DNA from: Sphingomonas radiodurans
GTDB taxonomy: Bacteria; Pseudomonadota; Alphaproteobacteria; Sphingomonadales; Sphingomonadaceae
Direction of reading: 5' to 3'
Assembly: GCF_020866845.1 (NCBI RefSeq)
Contig: NZ_CP086594.1
Span: 310,001 to 374,000 of the forward strand
Length of the DNA stretch: 64,000 nucleotides
This document shows positions 55,559 through 64,000 of this stretch, in pieces. Position 1 is the first letter of the stretch, and each line of letters starts with the position of its first letter. The notes beneath the pieces were generated by a model. The model ran no database searches, was not told the origin of the DNA, and saw nothing but the letters and a program-made list of their open reading frames with translations. The translations under genes were made by a program, and so were the position numbers.

Positions 55559-56931
55559 GCCTGATTGCGCTCTTCTTTCTTGTAACGGCGCTGGGGCTGA
55601 TTGCCTGGTTCCTTGCGCGGGCGCGCGCCGCGGCATTCCGCGTCGATAGCAAGCAGCGGTTTAGCGCCCTGCCCGTGCATCACGGTTGGTACGTCGCGTT
55701 GTGGACCGTGCTGCCGCCGCTACTCTTCCTCGCCGTTTGGTCATTTATTTCCCCCGCACTTGTTACTGAAGCGGTCATCGCGACGCCGGTCGCTGTTTAC
55801 CTCCCGCCCCAAGGTTTTGAACGTGCGGCGATCCTGTCGGAGGCGCGCAATCTTGCTCGGGGCCAAGCATTTGGTGCATTCCACGACCTGTCCGAAACGC
55901 TAGCTCCTGCCTATCGCGAAGCGCAGAACCAGTACGATTGGATAGCCACAGCGCTTTCGTCGGTGCTCGCCTTCGCCGGCTTTGCTTTCGCTTATGTTCG
56001 TGTCCGGCCGCAGTTTTCCGCCCGCACGCAGGTGGAACGGGTCGTGATGATTGCGTTGCTACTTGCATCGCTGATCGCGATTTTGACAACGGTCGGGATC
56101 GTTGCGAGCTTAGTATTTGAAAGCGCCCGTTTCTTCTCGATCGTGCCGATCGGCGACTTTCTTTTTGGCACCCATTGGTCGCCGCAGGTGATCGATCCAC
56201 GCGATCCGGGTGCAAGCCTGGGTGCGGTGCCGTTGTTCTGGGGCACGTTCTTCATCGGCGCGGTGATTGCGATGATCGTCGCGATCCCCTTCGGGCTGAT
56301 GAGCGCAATCTATCTGACGCAATATGCCCATGCCTCCACCCGGCGTTGGATGAAGCCGTTGCTTGAGGTGCTCGCCGGTGTGCCAACTGTGGTTTATGGC
56401 TACTTCGCAGCGCTGACTGTCGCGCCGGCGGTACGCGATTTCGCCGTCGCAATCGGGATCAGCTGGGCCAGCAGCGAAAGCGCGCTTGCCGCCGGACTCG
56501 TCATGGGAGTGATGATCATCCCGTTCGTCTCGTCGATGGCGGACGACTCGCTAGCCGCAGTACCTAACGCAATGCGCGACGGTAGCCTGGCCATGGGAGC
56601 CACACCGTCAGAGACGATCCGCAAGGTGCTCGTCCCTGCGGCGCTTCCGGGAATCGTTGGCGGTGTGCTGCTCGCCGTCAGTCGGGCGATTGGCGAGACG
56701 ATGATCGTCGTAATGGCCGCTTCCGGAGTTGCGGCGCTAACGCTCAATCCGTTCGCCAGCACGACCACTGTCACCAAGCAGATCGTCGACCTGCTGACCG
56801 GCGAAGCCGAGTTCGAGAGCGCCAAGACGCTTGCCGCCTTTGCGCTCGGTCTGACGCTGTTCGTCGTGACGTTGCTGCTCAACATCGTCGCCTTGATCGT
56901 AGTGAAACGGTATCGTGAAGCCTATGACTGA
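55555..56931 (+). CDS. pstC: Phosphate ABC transporter permease PstC
   Basis: 458 residues, longer than E. coli PstC because of an extra N-terminal membrane and periplasmic region. The permease core includes FFIGAVIAMIVAIPFGLMSA, EVLAGVPTVVYGYFAAL and the EAA loop NAMRDGSLAMGATPSETIRK. Start overlaps pstS, end overlaps pstA. Confidence 0.94.
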   Translation: MSLIALFFLVTALGLIAWFLARARAAAFRVDSKQRFSALPVHHGWYVALWTVLPPLLFLAVWSFISPALVTEAVIATPVAVYLPPQGFERAAILSEARNLARGQAFGAFHDLSETLAPAYREAQNQYDWIATALSSVLAFAGFAFAYVRVRPQFSARTQVERVVMIALLLASLIAILTTVGIVASLVFESARFFSIVPIGDFLFGTHWSPQVIDPRDPGASLGAVPLFWGTFFIGAVIAMIVAIPFGLMSAIYLTQYAHASTRRWMKPLLEVLAGVPTVVYGYFAALTVAPAVRDFAVAIGISWASSESALAAGLVMGVMIIPFVSSMADDSLAAVPNAMRDGSLAMGATPSETIRKVLVPAALPGIVGGVLLAVSRAIGETMIVVMAASGVAALTLNPFASTTTVTKQIVDLLTGEAEFESAKTLAAFALGLTLFVVTLLLNIVALIVVKRYREAYD

Positions 56932-58174
56932 TCGGGCGCCCACCGACTGGCGGACCGAAGCGATGCGCCGTCGCATCGCGAGCCGCTATGGCGCCGAGCG
57001 GCGATTTCGGATGCTGGGCGTGGCGGCTATCGTCCTGTCGGCGAGCTTCCTCGCTTTCCTGATCATCACGATGGTGGCGCAAGGCGCGGCCGGCTTCACC
57101 GAGACTCGTATTGCACTGCCGATTAACTTCGCGCGTGCCGAACTCATGGTCACGCCCGAGCAACTCCGTGGCGACCGCGCCGACCTGGCGCTGACCGGCG
57201 CGGGCCTGGAGGGGTTGGTCGACAGCGCCGCAGGCGAAGCCTTCGGGCAATATGGCGGCGCCGAGCTGTTGTCCGACGGAGCGTGGCTGCGCGTGCGCGA
57301 GGCGGTAAAGGCTGATCCCTCGCTCCTGCGCCGCACCGCTACGATCGAAGTTCCGGTCGCTACCGCAGTTGACGTCGCATATAAGGGTGAAGGTACTCCC
57401 AGTGCAGAGCAGACGGTCGCCAGCTTGCGCAGTCGCCTCTCACGTGGCCTCAGCCGTGACTTTTTCGGCAATGCGGACTCGACGGACCCCACCCGGGTCG
57501 GCATTTGGGGAGCTCTAAAGGGATCGCTGCTGACGATGCTCGTCACGCTAGTGCTCGCCTTTCCGATTGGCGTGCTCTCAGCGTTGTATCTCGAAGAATA
57601 TGCACCAAAGAACCGCTGGACTGACCTGATCGAAGTCTCGATCAATAATCTTGCCGCCGTTCCGTCGATCATCTTCGGCTTGCTTGGGCTCGCTGTATTT
57701 CTTGGCACATTCGGCCTGCCGCGCTCGGCGCCGATCGTCGGGGGGCTAACGCTCGCGCTGATGACGATGCCGGTGATCGTTATTGCGGGGCGCAACGCGA
57801 TCAAAGCGGTTCCCCCATCAATCCGCGATGCTGCGCTGGGCATCGGCGCGAGCCCAGTCCAGGTCGTGTTTCATCACGTCCTGCCGCTCGCGCTGCCAGG
57901 CATCCTTACCGGCACGATCATCGGCATGGCACGCGCGCTTGGCGAAACCGCGCCGCTGCTGATGATCGGCATGCGCGCCTTTATCGCAGCGCCGCCCGAA
58001 GGGTTTGCTGATCCCGCGACGGTTTTGCCGGTGCAGATCTTTCTTTGGTCGGACGAGGTCCAGCGCGGCTTCGTCGAGAAAACGTCGGCAGCGATTATCG
58101 TCCTGCTCGTCTTCTTGCTCGTGATGAACGGCTTCGCCATTTACCTTCGTAATCGATTTGAGACCCGCTGGTGA
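56924..58174 (+). CDS. pstA: Phosphate ABC transporter permease PstA
   Basis: 416 residues, with a long periplasmic insertion after the first membrane helix (about 55-190). Core: [41 protein letters not shown]-type [19 protein letters not shown]. Overlaps pstC by eight bases and pstB by four. Confidence 0.94.
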   Translation: MTDRAPTDWRTEAMRRRIASRYGAERRFRMLGVAAIVLSASFLAFLIITMVAQGAAGFTETRIALPINFARAELMVTPEQLRGDRADLALTGAGLEGLVDSAAGEAFGQYGGAELLSDGAWLRVREAVKADPSLLRRTATIEVPVATAVDVAYKGEGTPSAEQTVASLRSRLSRGLSRDFFGNADSTDPTRVGIWGALKGSLLTMLVTLVLAFPIGVLSALYLEEYAPKNRWTDLIEVSINNLAAVPSIIFGLLGLAVFLGTFGLPRSAPIVGGLTLALMTMPVIVIAGRNAIKAVPPSIRDAALGIGASPVQVVFHHVLPLALPGILTGTIIGMARALGETAPLLMIGMRAFIAAPPEGFADPATVLPVQIFLWSDEVQRGFVEKTSAAIIVLLVFLLVMNGFAIYLRNRFETRW

Positions 58175-58929
58175 CCCATAAGATAACTGCCCATGACGTC
58201 GACGTCTTCTACGGCGACAAACAGGCCATCCGGCAGGTGTCGATCGATATCGATCAAGAGGATGTCACTGCCTTCATCGGCCCGTCGGGTTGCGGTAAGT
58301 CGACGTTTTTGCGGACGCTCAATCGAATGAACGACACGGTCGCATCAGCGCGCGTGATCGGGGACATCCGGCTCGACGGCGAAGACATCTATTCCAAAGA
58401 CATGGACGTGGTGCAGCTCCGCGCCCGCGTCGGCATGGTTTTTCAGAAGCCGAACCCCTTTCCCAAGACGATCTATGAGAACGTCGCCTACGGCCCGCGC
58501 ATTCATGGCCTCGCCACCGGTAAGGCGGAGCTTGACCGGATCGTCGAACAGTCGCTGACCCGCGCCGGGCTTTGGGGCGAGGTGAAAGACCGGCTGTCGG
58601 ATAGCGGCACAGCACTCTCCGGCGGCCAGCAGCAGCGGTTATGCATTGCCCGCGCCATCGCAGTTGATCCCGAGGTGATCCTAATGGACGAGCCGTGTAG
58701 CGCGCTCGACCCGATCGCGACAGCGCGGATCGAGGAGCTGATCCACGATCTGCGGGGGCGCTATGCTATCGTGATCGTCACGCACAACATGCAGCAGGCG
58801 GCGCGCGTCAGCCAAAAGACGGCATTCTTCCACCTTGGCGAGTTGGTGGAATATGGCGAAACGAACGACATCTTCACCAACCCGCGCGAGTCCCGCACGA
58901 CCGATTACATTACCGGCCGATACGGTTGA
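58171..58929 (+). CDS. pstB: Phosphate ABC transporter ATPase
   Basis: 252 residues. Walker [10 protein letters not shown] (about 37-45), signature [17 protein letters not shown], Walker [13 protein letters not shown], switch His in [14 protein letters not shown] start in a GTGA overlap with pstA. Typical length and phosphate-type [14 protein letters not shown] motif. Confidence 0.96.
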   Translation: MTHKITAHDVDVFYGDKQAIRQVSIDIDQEDVTAFIGPSGCGKSTFLRTLNRMNDTVASARVIGDIRLDGEDIYSKDMDVVQLRARVGMVFQKPNPFPKTIYENVAYGPRIHGLATGKAELDRIVEQSLTRAGLWGEVKDRLSDSGTALSGGQQQRLCIARAIAVDPEVILMDEPCSALDPIATARIEELIHDLRGRYAIVIVTHNMQQAARVSQKTAFFHLGELVEYGETNDIFTNPRESRTTDYITGRYG

Positions 58930-58940
58930 AGGAACGATAG

Positions 58941-59624
58941 ATGGGCGCGGGGCAAGAACATACCGTCAAGGCGTTTGACGAGGATATCGGTCGCTTGCGC
59001 GGGCTGATAAGTCAGATGGGCGGTCTGGCCGAGGAGGCTATCGAGGCGGCGATGCGTTCGCTCGCCCGCGGAGATCTCGAACTAGCGCAAGAGGTGCGCG
59101 CCGCGGATAAGCAGATCGATGTGATCGAGGCCGAGGTCGAGCGATTGGCAGTTCGGATCATTGCGATCCGCGCACCGTTGGCGAACGACCTGCGCGAAGT
59201 GGTCGCGGCGCTCAAGATCGCCGCTGTCGTCGAACGTATTGGCGATTACGCCAAGAATATCGCAAAGCGGGTGCCGCTTATTGAGAGCGAGCATCGGATC
59301 GAGCCAATTTCCGTCATTCAAGCGATGGCACGGATGGCCGCAGAGATGGTCCACGACGTGCTCGACGCCTTCGGAGCGCGCGACGCTGACGCAGCAGTGG
59401 AAATTTGTGAGCGCGACAATGCGCTGGACGACTTCTACGACGCGATTTTTCGGACGCTCGTGACCCATATGGTCGAGAACCCAAAAACGATCACGCAAGT
59501 CACGCACCTGCTGTTCGTCGCCAAAAATCTCGAACGGATCGGAGATCACGCGACGAACGTCGCGGAGATGGTGTATTTTGCCGCCACGGGAACCCAGTTG
59601 GCGGATCGCGAAAAGGGAAACTGA
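58941..59624 (+). CDS. phoU: Phosphate signalling regulator PhoU
   Basis: 227 residues, two three-helix bundles with acidic metal-binding repeats (ALKIAAVVERIGDYAKNIAK and LFVAKNLERIGDHATNVAEM). Links PstSCAB state to PhoR and restrains the regulon in phosphate excess. Its TGA overlaps the phoB ATG. Confidence 0.95.
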   Translation: MGAGQEHTVKAFDEDIGRLRGLISQMGGLAEEAIEAAMRSLARGDLELAQEVRAADKQIDVIEAEVERLAVRIIAIRAPLANDLREVVAALKIAAVVERIGDYAKNIAKRVPLIESEHRIEPISVIQAMARMAAEMVHDVLDAFGARDADAAVEICERDNALDDFYDAIFRTLVTHMVENPKTITQVTHLLFVAKNLERIGDHATNVAEMVYFAATGTQLADREKGN

Positions 59625-60316
59625 TGGGCCGCGCACGCATGCTGCTGGTGGAAGACGATGCTTCGCTCGCGGAGCTGCTCGTCTGGCATTTCAAACGCGA
59701 GGACTTTGACGTCGTTCATACGATCGACGGCGAAGAGGCCTTGCTGCTCGCCCGGGAGAAGGTGCCCGACATCGTCCTACTCGACTGGATGGTAGAAGGC
59801 ATCTCCGGCATTGAGGTTTGCCGGCGACTGCGGCGCGCGCCCGAAACGGCAAACGTGCCGATCATCATGCTTACGGCACGTGGCGAAGAAGAAGATCGTA
59901 TTCGGGGCCTTGAGACAGGCGCGGACGATTATGTCACGAAGCCGTTCAGCCCGCGCGAGCTGGTGGCCCGTGTCAGCGCGGTGCTCCGCCGCGTTCGTCC
60001 GGGGCTCGCCGGCGAAGCGCTTAGCTACTCCGACCTCGAGATGGATACCGTCGGGCACAAGGTACGCCGCGGTGGCGAGGTGATACCGCTGGGCCCGACG
60101 GAGTTCCGGCTGCTCAAGCACTTCCTGGAACACCCCGGCCATGTCTTTTCGCGCGAACGGCTGCTCGACAGCGTGTGGGGCCATGACAGCGACATCGAAA
60201 GCCGCACCGTCGACGTCCACATCCGGCGACTGCGCAAGGCGATCAACGAAGGCGGTCGGCCGGACATCATCCGCACGGTGCGATCGGCTGGTTACGCGCT
60301 CGACGCGGGGCATTGA
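59624..60316 (+). CDS. phoB: Phosphate regulon response regulator
   Basis: 230 residues. Receiver domain with acidic pocket (LVEDDAS), phosphorylated Asp54 (IVLLDWMVEG) and Lys in DYVTKPFSPREL; OmpR-type winged helix (GPTEFRLLKHFLEHPGHVFS, RTVDVHIRRLRKAINEGG). Paired with phoR at the other end of the cluster. Confidence 0.95.
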   Translation: MGRARMLLVEDDASLAELLVWHFKREDFDVVHTIDGEEALLLAREKVPDIVLLDWMVEGISGIEVCRRLRRAPETANVPIIMLTARGEEEDRIRGLETGADDYVTKPFSPRELVARVSAVLRRVRPGLAGEALSYSDLEMDTVGHKVRRGGEVIPLGPTEFRLLKHFLEHPGHVFSRERLLDSVWGHDSDIESRTVDVHIRRLRKAINEGGRPDIIRTVRSAGYALDAGH

Positions 60317-60426
60317 TGGCAGGCTGCTCTCGGATCGCCAGCGAAACAAAGGATACTTACGCGACCTAGCGCGTTCCCCGGCTGCGTTTCTACGCATTCG
60401 AGCGTATCCTGATTGGAGAGTTCAAC

Positions 60427-60870
60427 ATGAAATCCTTCCTTTTGGCGGCAGCCGCCATCATCGCCGTCCCTGCCATTGCGCAGGACATGCCGGCCGCACC
60501 GGCAGAGCAAGCAGCCCCGGCAACCGCCCCTGACGCGGCGGCGGCTCCCGATGCTGCCGCGCCTGCCGACCCGGCGATGCAGGCACCCCCCGCTCCGACG
60601 GGTGGAGACACCACGATGACCGCCGGCGCTCCCGCCGCCGGGACGATGCCGGCACCGGCACCGTCGGGTGATCCGGCGGCGGCCGACCCGGCCGGCGGTT
60701 ATCAGCCGAGCACTCCGCCTATGCAGGGTTCTCCGGCGCCCGGTGCGACGGTTCGCTTCCAGGCCGCGGCTGACCCGAACACCGCTTACCCGCCGCCTGC
60801 GCCGATGCAGACGTATCCGGTGTGCAAGAAGGGCCAGTACGACAATTGCATGCAGCGCGGCGGCAAGTGA
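60427..60870 (+). CDS. Secreted Ala/Pro-rich protein
   Basis: 147 residues. Signal peptide (FLLAAAAIIAVPAIAQ), a low-complexity Ala/Pro/Asp-rich body (20-110), and a conserved-looking C-terminus with two Cys (YPVCKKGQYDNCMQRGGK). Periplasmic or wall-associated; function unknown. A terminator hairpin lies 42 bases downstream. Confidence 0.82.
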   Translation: MKSFLLAAAAIIAVPAIAQDMPAAPAEQAAPATAPDAAAAPDAAAPADPAMQAPPAPTGGDTTMTAGAPAAGTMPAPAPSGDPAAADPAGGYQPSTPPMQGSPAPGATVRFQAAADPNTAYPPPAPMQTYPVCKKGQYDNCMQRGGK

Positions 60871-60912
60871 TCGACTGATGCGGGCGGTTGCGCCCGTTTG
60901 AATGACGAGTAT

Positions 60913-60951
60913 GGAAAGGCGCTCCATTCCACAGAGGGGAGCGCCTTTTCC
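60913..60951 (+). terminator. Hairpin terminator abutting the SDR start codon
   Basis: GGAAAGGCGCTCC (60913-60925) and GGAGCGCCTTTTCC (60938-60951) form a 10-13-bp stem with a TTTT run. The ATG of the SDR is the next base, and its only ribosome site (GGGGAG, 60936-60941) lies in the loop and 3' arm. It can end the upstream transcript and may also control the SDR. Confidence 0.75.
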
Positions 60952-61851
60952 ATGTCCATCCGTTTCGACGACCGGGTCGCGATCGTTACTGGCGCCGGCG
61001 GCGGCCTTGGCCGCGAATATGCGCTTGAGCTCGCACGGCGCGGCGCAAAGGTCGTCGTCAACGATCTTGGCGGTGATCGCACCGGGGCGGGTGCCTCCGA
61101 CGCTGCGCACAAGGTGGTCGATGAGATCAAGGCCGCCGGTGGCGATGCGATGGCGAACGGCGCCAGCGTCACAGAATATGATCAGATGGTCGAGATGGTC
61201 GCGAAGGCGAAGGAAGCCTGGGGCGGTGTCCACATTTTGATCAACAACGCCGGCGTGCTGCGCGACAAATCGTTCGCAAAGATGGAGCCCGCCGATTTCG
61301 CCTTTGTTGTCCAGGTTCACCTGCTTGGTTCGGCCAATGCCACCAAGGCAGTGTGGGAGACGATGCGCGCGCAGAATTATGGCCGCATCCTGATGACGGC
61401 ATCGTCGACGGGACTCTACGGCAATTTCGGCCAGACGAATTATGGCGCGGCGAAGCTCGGCCTCGCTGGCTTTACCAAGTCGCTGTATCTCGAAGGGGCG
61501 AAGAACAACATCAAGGTCAACACGCTCGCGCCTGTCGCCGGCACGCGGATGACCGAAGACCTGTTCCCTGAGCAGCTGTTTCAGGCGTTTTCGCCGGACA
61601 AGGTCGTGCCGGCCGCGCTTTACCTTGTAAGCGAGGACGCACCGACCAACCAGATCGTAGGTGCTGGCGCTGGCGTGTTCCAAGCGGCCTATGTCACGCT
61701 AACGCCCGGCGTGGCGCTGTCTGGCGACGAATTGTCACCCGAGGGCATCGCAAAGCATTGGGCGGAGATCACTGATCGGACCGGCGAGATCGTACCGGAT
61801 TCGGGTGCTGGCCAGTCGATGATGATCGGGAAGAAGCTGCAGGGCGGCTGA
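60952..61851 (+). CDS. Short-chain dehydrogenase, hydroxyacyl-CoA dehydrogenase-like
   Basis: 299 residues. NAD-binding TGAGGGLGREYALELARRGA, NNAGVLRDKSF, catalytic Ser-Tyr-Lys (ASSTGLYGNFGQTNYGAAKLG). Closest in appearance to the dehydrogenase part of peroxisomal multifunctional enzyme 2, acting on (3R)-hydroxyacyl-CoA. A C-terminal extension (from about 225) is typical of that group. Confidence 0.9.
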   Translation: MSIRFDDRVAIVTGAGGGLGREYALELARRGAKVVVNDLGGDRTGAGASDAAHKVVDEIKAAGGDAMANGASVTEYDQMVEMVAKAKEAWGGVHILINNAGVLRDKSFAKMEPADFAFVVQVHLLGSANATKAVWETMRAQNYGRILMTASSTGLYGNFGQTNYGAAKLGLAGFTKSLYLEGAKNNIKVNTLAPVAGTRMTEDLFPEQLFQAFSPDKVVPAALYLVSEDAPTNQIVGAGAGVFQAAYVTLTPGVALSGDELSPEGIAKHWAEITDRTGEIVPDSGAGQSMMIGKKLQGG

Positions 61852-61950
61852 GGCTAGCTCGGCTGAGCCACTAACGTTCTTCATCGTGGCAAGGTTGTCC
61901 CGATATCCACCGTTCCGCACATGCTGAACTCTTCGAGTCTGCGGCACGGT

Positions 61951-61976
61951 GGATCCCGGGACGAGCCCGGGATGAC
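61951..61976. repeat. REP-like palindrome (8-bp stem, 5-base loop)
   Basis: ATCCCGGG, ACGAG, CCCGGGAT flanked by GG and GAC. Inverted copy of the 25777-25803 element type. It lies between the convergent SDR and HD genes. Confidence 0.65.
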
Positions 61977-61995
61977 GAAGTAATCGGTAATACCT

Positions 61996-62619
61996 TTAGT
62001 CTTGTTCGCTCAGCTCAGTGATCGCTTGTGCCAAATTCGCTCGCGCCTGCGCTTCCCATTGCACTACGCCCCAGTCAGTGACGAACAATCGCTCGCGATC
62101 AAGGAAGCGGCGTAGCACCGTAGCGCGTCCGCTGCGGAACGCTTCTGCTGGCACATATTTATATTCTGCCGCGATCTGGGTATTATAGCGTTTGAAGTCG
62201 ACTTCAGATGCACCAAGTATCGCCAGATCAACGTCGAGCAATAGCGCCCCGTCGGGACACTCTTTCACGTCGGGCACCCGATGATCGATTGTCGAAAGGA
62301 TAGCCGTCTCAGCGTAATCGACACTCGCCGGGTCCGCAACCGCCACCATTTCCCAGCCGCATAATTCCGCACTCAGGCATTCGTTGCGACCATGCGGGGC
62401 TTTTGGATCGTAGATTGCGTCGTGCCACAGGACAAAACCGGCCGCTGCCACCGGATCGATAATTGGCACTCCATTCGCTTCGGCTGCTGCAAGGTGGCCG
62501 ATCATCGCCAGCGGGTGCGACCAATCATGGTAGTGCCGCCATGGTTCGAAATATCGTGCGCGAAGCGGTGCCACCACGGGGTGCGCGAACAGCTCCGCCA
62601 CGACCCTAGCGATACGCAT
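61996..62619 (-). CDS. Predicted HD-superfamily metal-dependent phosphohydrolase
   Basis: 207 residues. Metal-binding His/Asp motifs: RHYHDWSHPLAMIGHL, VLWHDAIYDP and LLDVDLAILGASE. Substrate unknown, perhaps a nucleotide. The start overlaps the DUF2794 stop (TGATG); third gene of the cysE operon. Confidence 0.9.
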   Translation of the reverse strand: MRIARVVAELFAHPVVAPLRARYFEPWRHYHDWSHPLAMIGHLAAAEANGVPIIDPVAAAGFVLWHDAIYDPKAPHGRNECLSAELCGWEMVAVADPASVDYAETAILSTIDHRVPDVKECPDGALLLDVDLAILGASEVDFKRYNTQIAAEYKYVPAEAFRSGRATVLRRFLDRERLFVTDWGVVQWEAQARANLAQAITELSEQD

Positions 62620-62960
62620 CAATCCTCGACCAATTTCATCAGCCGCCGTTCGAGCGGCGCCAGAACCGGTGCCAGTTCGTGGCCGCGCTTCACCACCTGC
62701 CCCGCCTCGCTGACCAACGCCCACATACCCTGACGATTGCGAAGCGCCGGATGCTTTTCGATCCGAAACTCCGGCCGTTCCGCCGTGCGGCGAAAAGCCG
62801 CGAATATCGCGGCCTCGCGACCCAGTTCGATCGCATAATCGCGCCAATGCCCTGCGGCCACCATCCGGCCGTACAGATCGAGAATGCGGTTCAGCTCAAG
62901 CCGATCGAACCCGATCTGGCTCGGGCGGCTCGGAACAGGAAACGGCGTTACGACACCCAT
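62619..62960 (-). CDS. DUF2794 family protein
   Basis: 113 residues: FDRLELNRILDLYGRMVAAG, HWRDYAIELGREAAIFAAFR, RIEKHPALRNRQGMWAL, VVKRGHELAPVLAPLERRLM. Matches DUF2794, found in alphaproteobacteria; function unknown. Start at 62960 overlaps the cysE stop (TGATG). Confidence 0.9.
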   Translation of the reverse strand: MGVVTPFPVPSRPSQIGFDRLELNRILDLYGRMVAAGHWRDYAIELGREAAIFAAFRRTAERPEFRIEKHPALRNRQGMWALVSEAGQVVKRGHELAPVLAPLERRLMKLVED

Positions 62961-63646
62961 CAGGCGCAATTACGCTCCTGCGCCGGTCCTTGCTCCTCAA
63001 GCAAGGCGTCGAGGCGCTTTTTCATGACCTCAAGCTCGCAGCGCAAGAGCTCCACCTTCTGCGTCGCCGGATCGAACATCTCGCTGCATGGGGTGCCATA
63101 GGCCATGAACTTGCGCTCGGGCGCCTGGCCGCCTTCGACCATCGTCGGGCGCGCCGGGATACCGACCATCACCGCGCCTTCCGGAACGTCGCGCGTGACC
63201 ACTGCATTGGCACCGACGCGCGCACGCCGACCTACCGTGATCGGACCGAGAACCTGCGCGCCCGATCCGATAATCGCGCCATCCGAAATCGTGGGATGGC
63301 GCTTGCCGGCGACGCCATTATCGGGGCTGGTGCCGCCGAGCGTGACGCACTGATAAATTGTCACGTCGTCACCGATCTCGGCCGTTTCGCCGATGACGAC
63401 GAAGCCATGGTCGATGAAGAAATTGCGCCCAATCTTCGCGCCGGGATGGATGTCGATCGCGGTCATAAAGCGCGAAAAATGGTTCACGACCCGTGCCAGC
63501 AGAAATAGCCGCGAACGATACAAGCGGTTCGCGACCCGGTGCCAGCCGAGGGCCCAAACGCCAGGGTAAGTCATAATTTCGAGACGGGAATGCGGCGCGG
63601 GATCGCGTGCGCGGATCGAATCGAGATAGTCGGCCAATCGCGCCAT
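62960..63646 (-). CDS. cysE: Serine O-acetyltransferase
   Basis: 228 residues, the short EpsC type. Left-handed beta-helix: DIHPGAKIGRNFFIDHGFVV, IGETAEIGDDVTIYQCVTLG, GGTSPDNGVAGKRHPTISDG. Makes O-acetylserine for cysteine synthesis. AGGGGA precedes ATG 63646. Divergent from a TauE/SafE-type transporter gene. Confidence 0.94.
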   Translation of the reverse strand: MARLADYLDSIRARDPAPHSRLEIMTYPGVWALGWHRVANRLYRSRLFLLARVVNHFSRFMTAIDIHPGAKIGRNFFIDHGFVVIGETAEIGDDVTIYQCVTLGGTSPDNGVAGKRHPTISDGAIIGSGAQVLGPITVGRRARVGANAVVTRDVPEGAVMVGIPARPTMVEGGQAPERKFMAYGTPCSEMFDPATQKVELLRCELEVMKKRLDALLEEQGPAQERNCA

Positions 63647-63802
63647 GACGCGTCCCCTGTCGTGAGCGGGCAATCTAGGAGGCTCTGTCGCCAAATTCCA
63701 GCGCGGCGAAGATAAGGCTGCTTGCCGCATAATATAGCGTTCTTGTAGGATATTGGATTGTGCGCCATGCGGCAGAGAGCGCAGACGCTTCTGGGGGACT
63801 GG

Positions 63803-64000
63803 CGTGGACCTATCGTTGCTGACCTTTGAAACGCTGCTGCCGTTCATATTGGTCGGCTTTGGTGCCCAGATCGTCGATGGCGCACTGGGCATGGCATTCG
63901 GGGTGATCTGCAATACCTTGCTTGTCGCAGTGATGGGCGTGTCTCCTGCACGCGCCTCCGCCAACGTGCACATTGTCGAGGCGTTCACCACCGCGGTTTC
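63803..64000 (+). CDS. TauE/SafE (TSUP) family transporter, truncated by window edge
   Basis: First 66 codons. GTG 63803 has GGGGGA six bases upstream. Membrane segments LLPFILVGFGAQIVDGALGM and FGVICNTLLVAVMGVSPARA, then ASANVHIVEAFTTAV, match the TSUP family that exports sulfite or sulfonates. Position next to cysE supports a sulfur role. Confidence 0.85.

Noticed and set aside
1..64000. CRISPR array or prophage
   Set aside because: No regular direct repeats with spacers, no integrase, capsid or terminase genes were seen.

Overview
The window is high-GC chromosomal DNA that looks like a member of the Sphingomonadaceae (Sphingomonas-like Alphaproteobacteria). The evidence is the mix of alphaproteobacterial families: a DUF2794 protein, a DUF1285 protein, an HprK-related kinase A / PqqD-like cassette, a phasin beside a wax-ester synthase, TonB-ExbB-ExbD-ExbD, and a Slam outer-membrane protein with its lipoprotein. 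GC-rich palindromic repeats are scattered between genes. Gene density is high, with many ATGA, GTGA and TGATG start/stop overlaps. The identification is inferred from protein content; no rRNA lies in the window.

Layout. (1) 3-1684: the 3' part of a sensor histidine kinase gene, then dCTP deaminase (dcd). (2) 1721-13526: the most unusual region, an almost entirely minus-strand island that looks like a multi-effector biological-conflict (anti-phage or cell-suicide) locus. It encodes two TIR proteins, a membrane-anchored nSTAND NTPase, a trypsin-like protease, a deoxyribosyltransferase-like protein, a patatin-like phospholipase, a two-domain peptidoglycan hydrolase without a signal peptide, a lipoprotein, and one plus-strand protein of unknown family. 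The protease and the deoxyribosyltransferase-like protein share a related helical DUF4071-like (MAP3K TRAFs-binding-like) domain. The downstream TIR gene has no usable in-frame start. (3) 14077-17226: a small secreted TPR protein and a tonB-exbB-exbD-exbD operon with a clear terminator. (4) 17469-25663: an exported hypothetical protein, folB, a GNAT enzyme, a DUF1285 / Nudix / CCA-transferase operon, a GGDEF-EAL protein and parC. (5) 25846-35021: an exported hydrolase, a DUF4349 lipoprotein, purC, a surface lipoprotein plus Slam pair, then purS-purQ coupled to two paralogous methyltransferases and a sulfotransferase. (6) 35026-38137: a YhhQ-type queuosine-precursor transporter, tRNA-Arg(UCU), a DUF6680 protein in less GC-rich DNA, and a divergent SnoaL-like / LysR pair. 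(7) 38371-44039: phasin plus WS/DGAT, a PAS protein and a CYP102-type P450-reductase fusion. (8) 44167-49404: a small secreted peptide gene coupled to a cyclophilin and an M20 amidohydrolase, then glmU-glmS. (9) 49466-52989: gph-vanZ converging on an HprK-related A cassette whose first gene encodes a Tat-like exported protein. (10) 53205-60316: phoR-pstS-pstC-pstA-pstB-phoU-phoB. (11) 60427-64000: a Pro/Ala-rich secreted protein, an SDR, a cysE-DUF2794-HD operon, and the start of a TauE/SafE transporter.

How the genes work together: the phosphate cluster is a complete sensing and uptake unit. TonB-ExbBD energises outer-membrane receptors. The Slam pair would display a TbpB-like lipoprotein on the surface. 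phasin-WS/DGAT points to neutral-lipid inclusions. The 1.7-13.5 kb island is the best candidate for an undescribed system: sensors or switches (nSTAND, TRAFs-binding-like helices, protease) with effectors that could deplete NAD or nucleotides, cut membrane lipids and degrade the wall.
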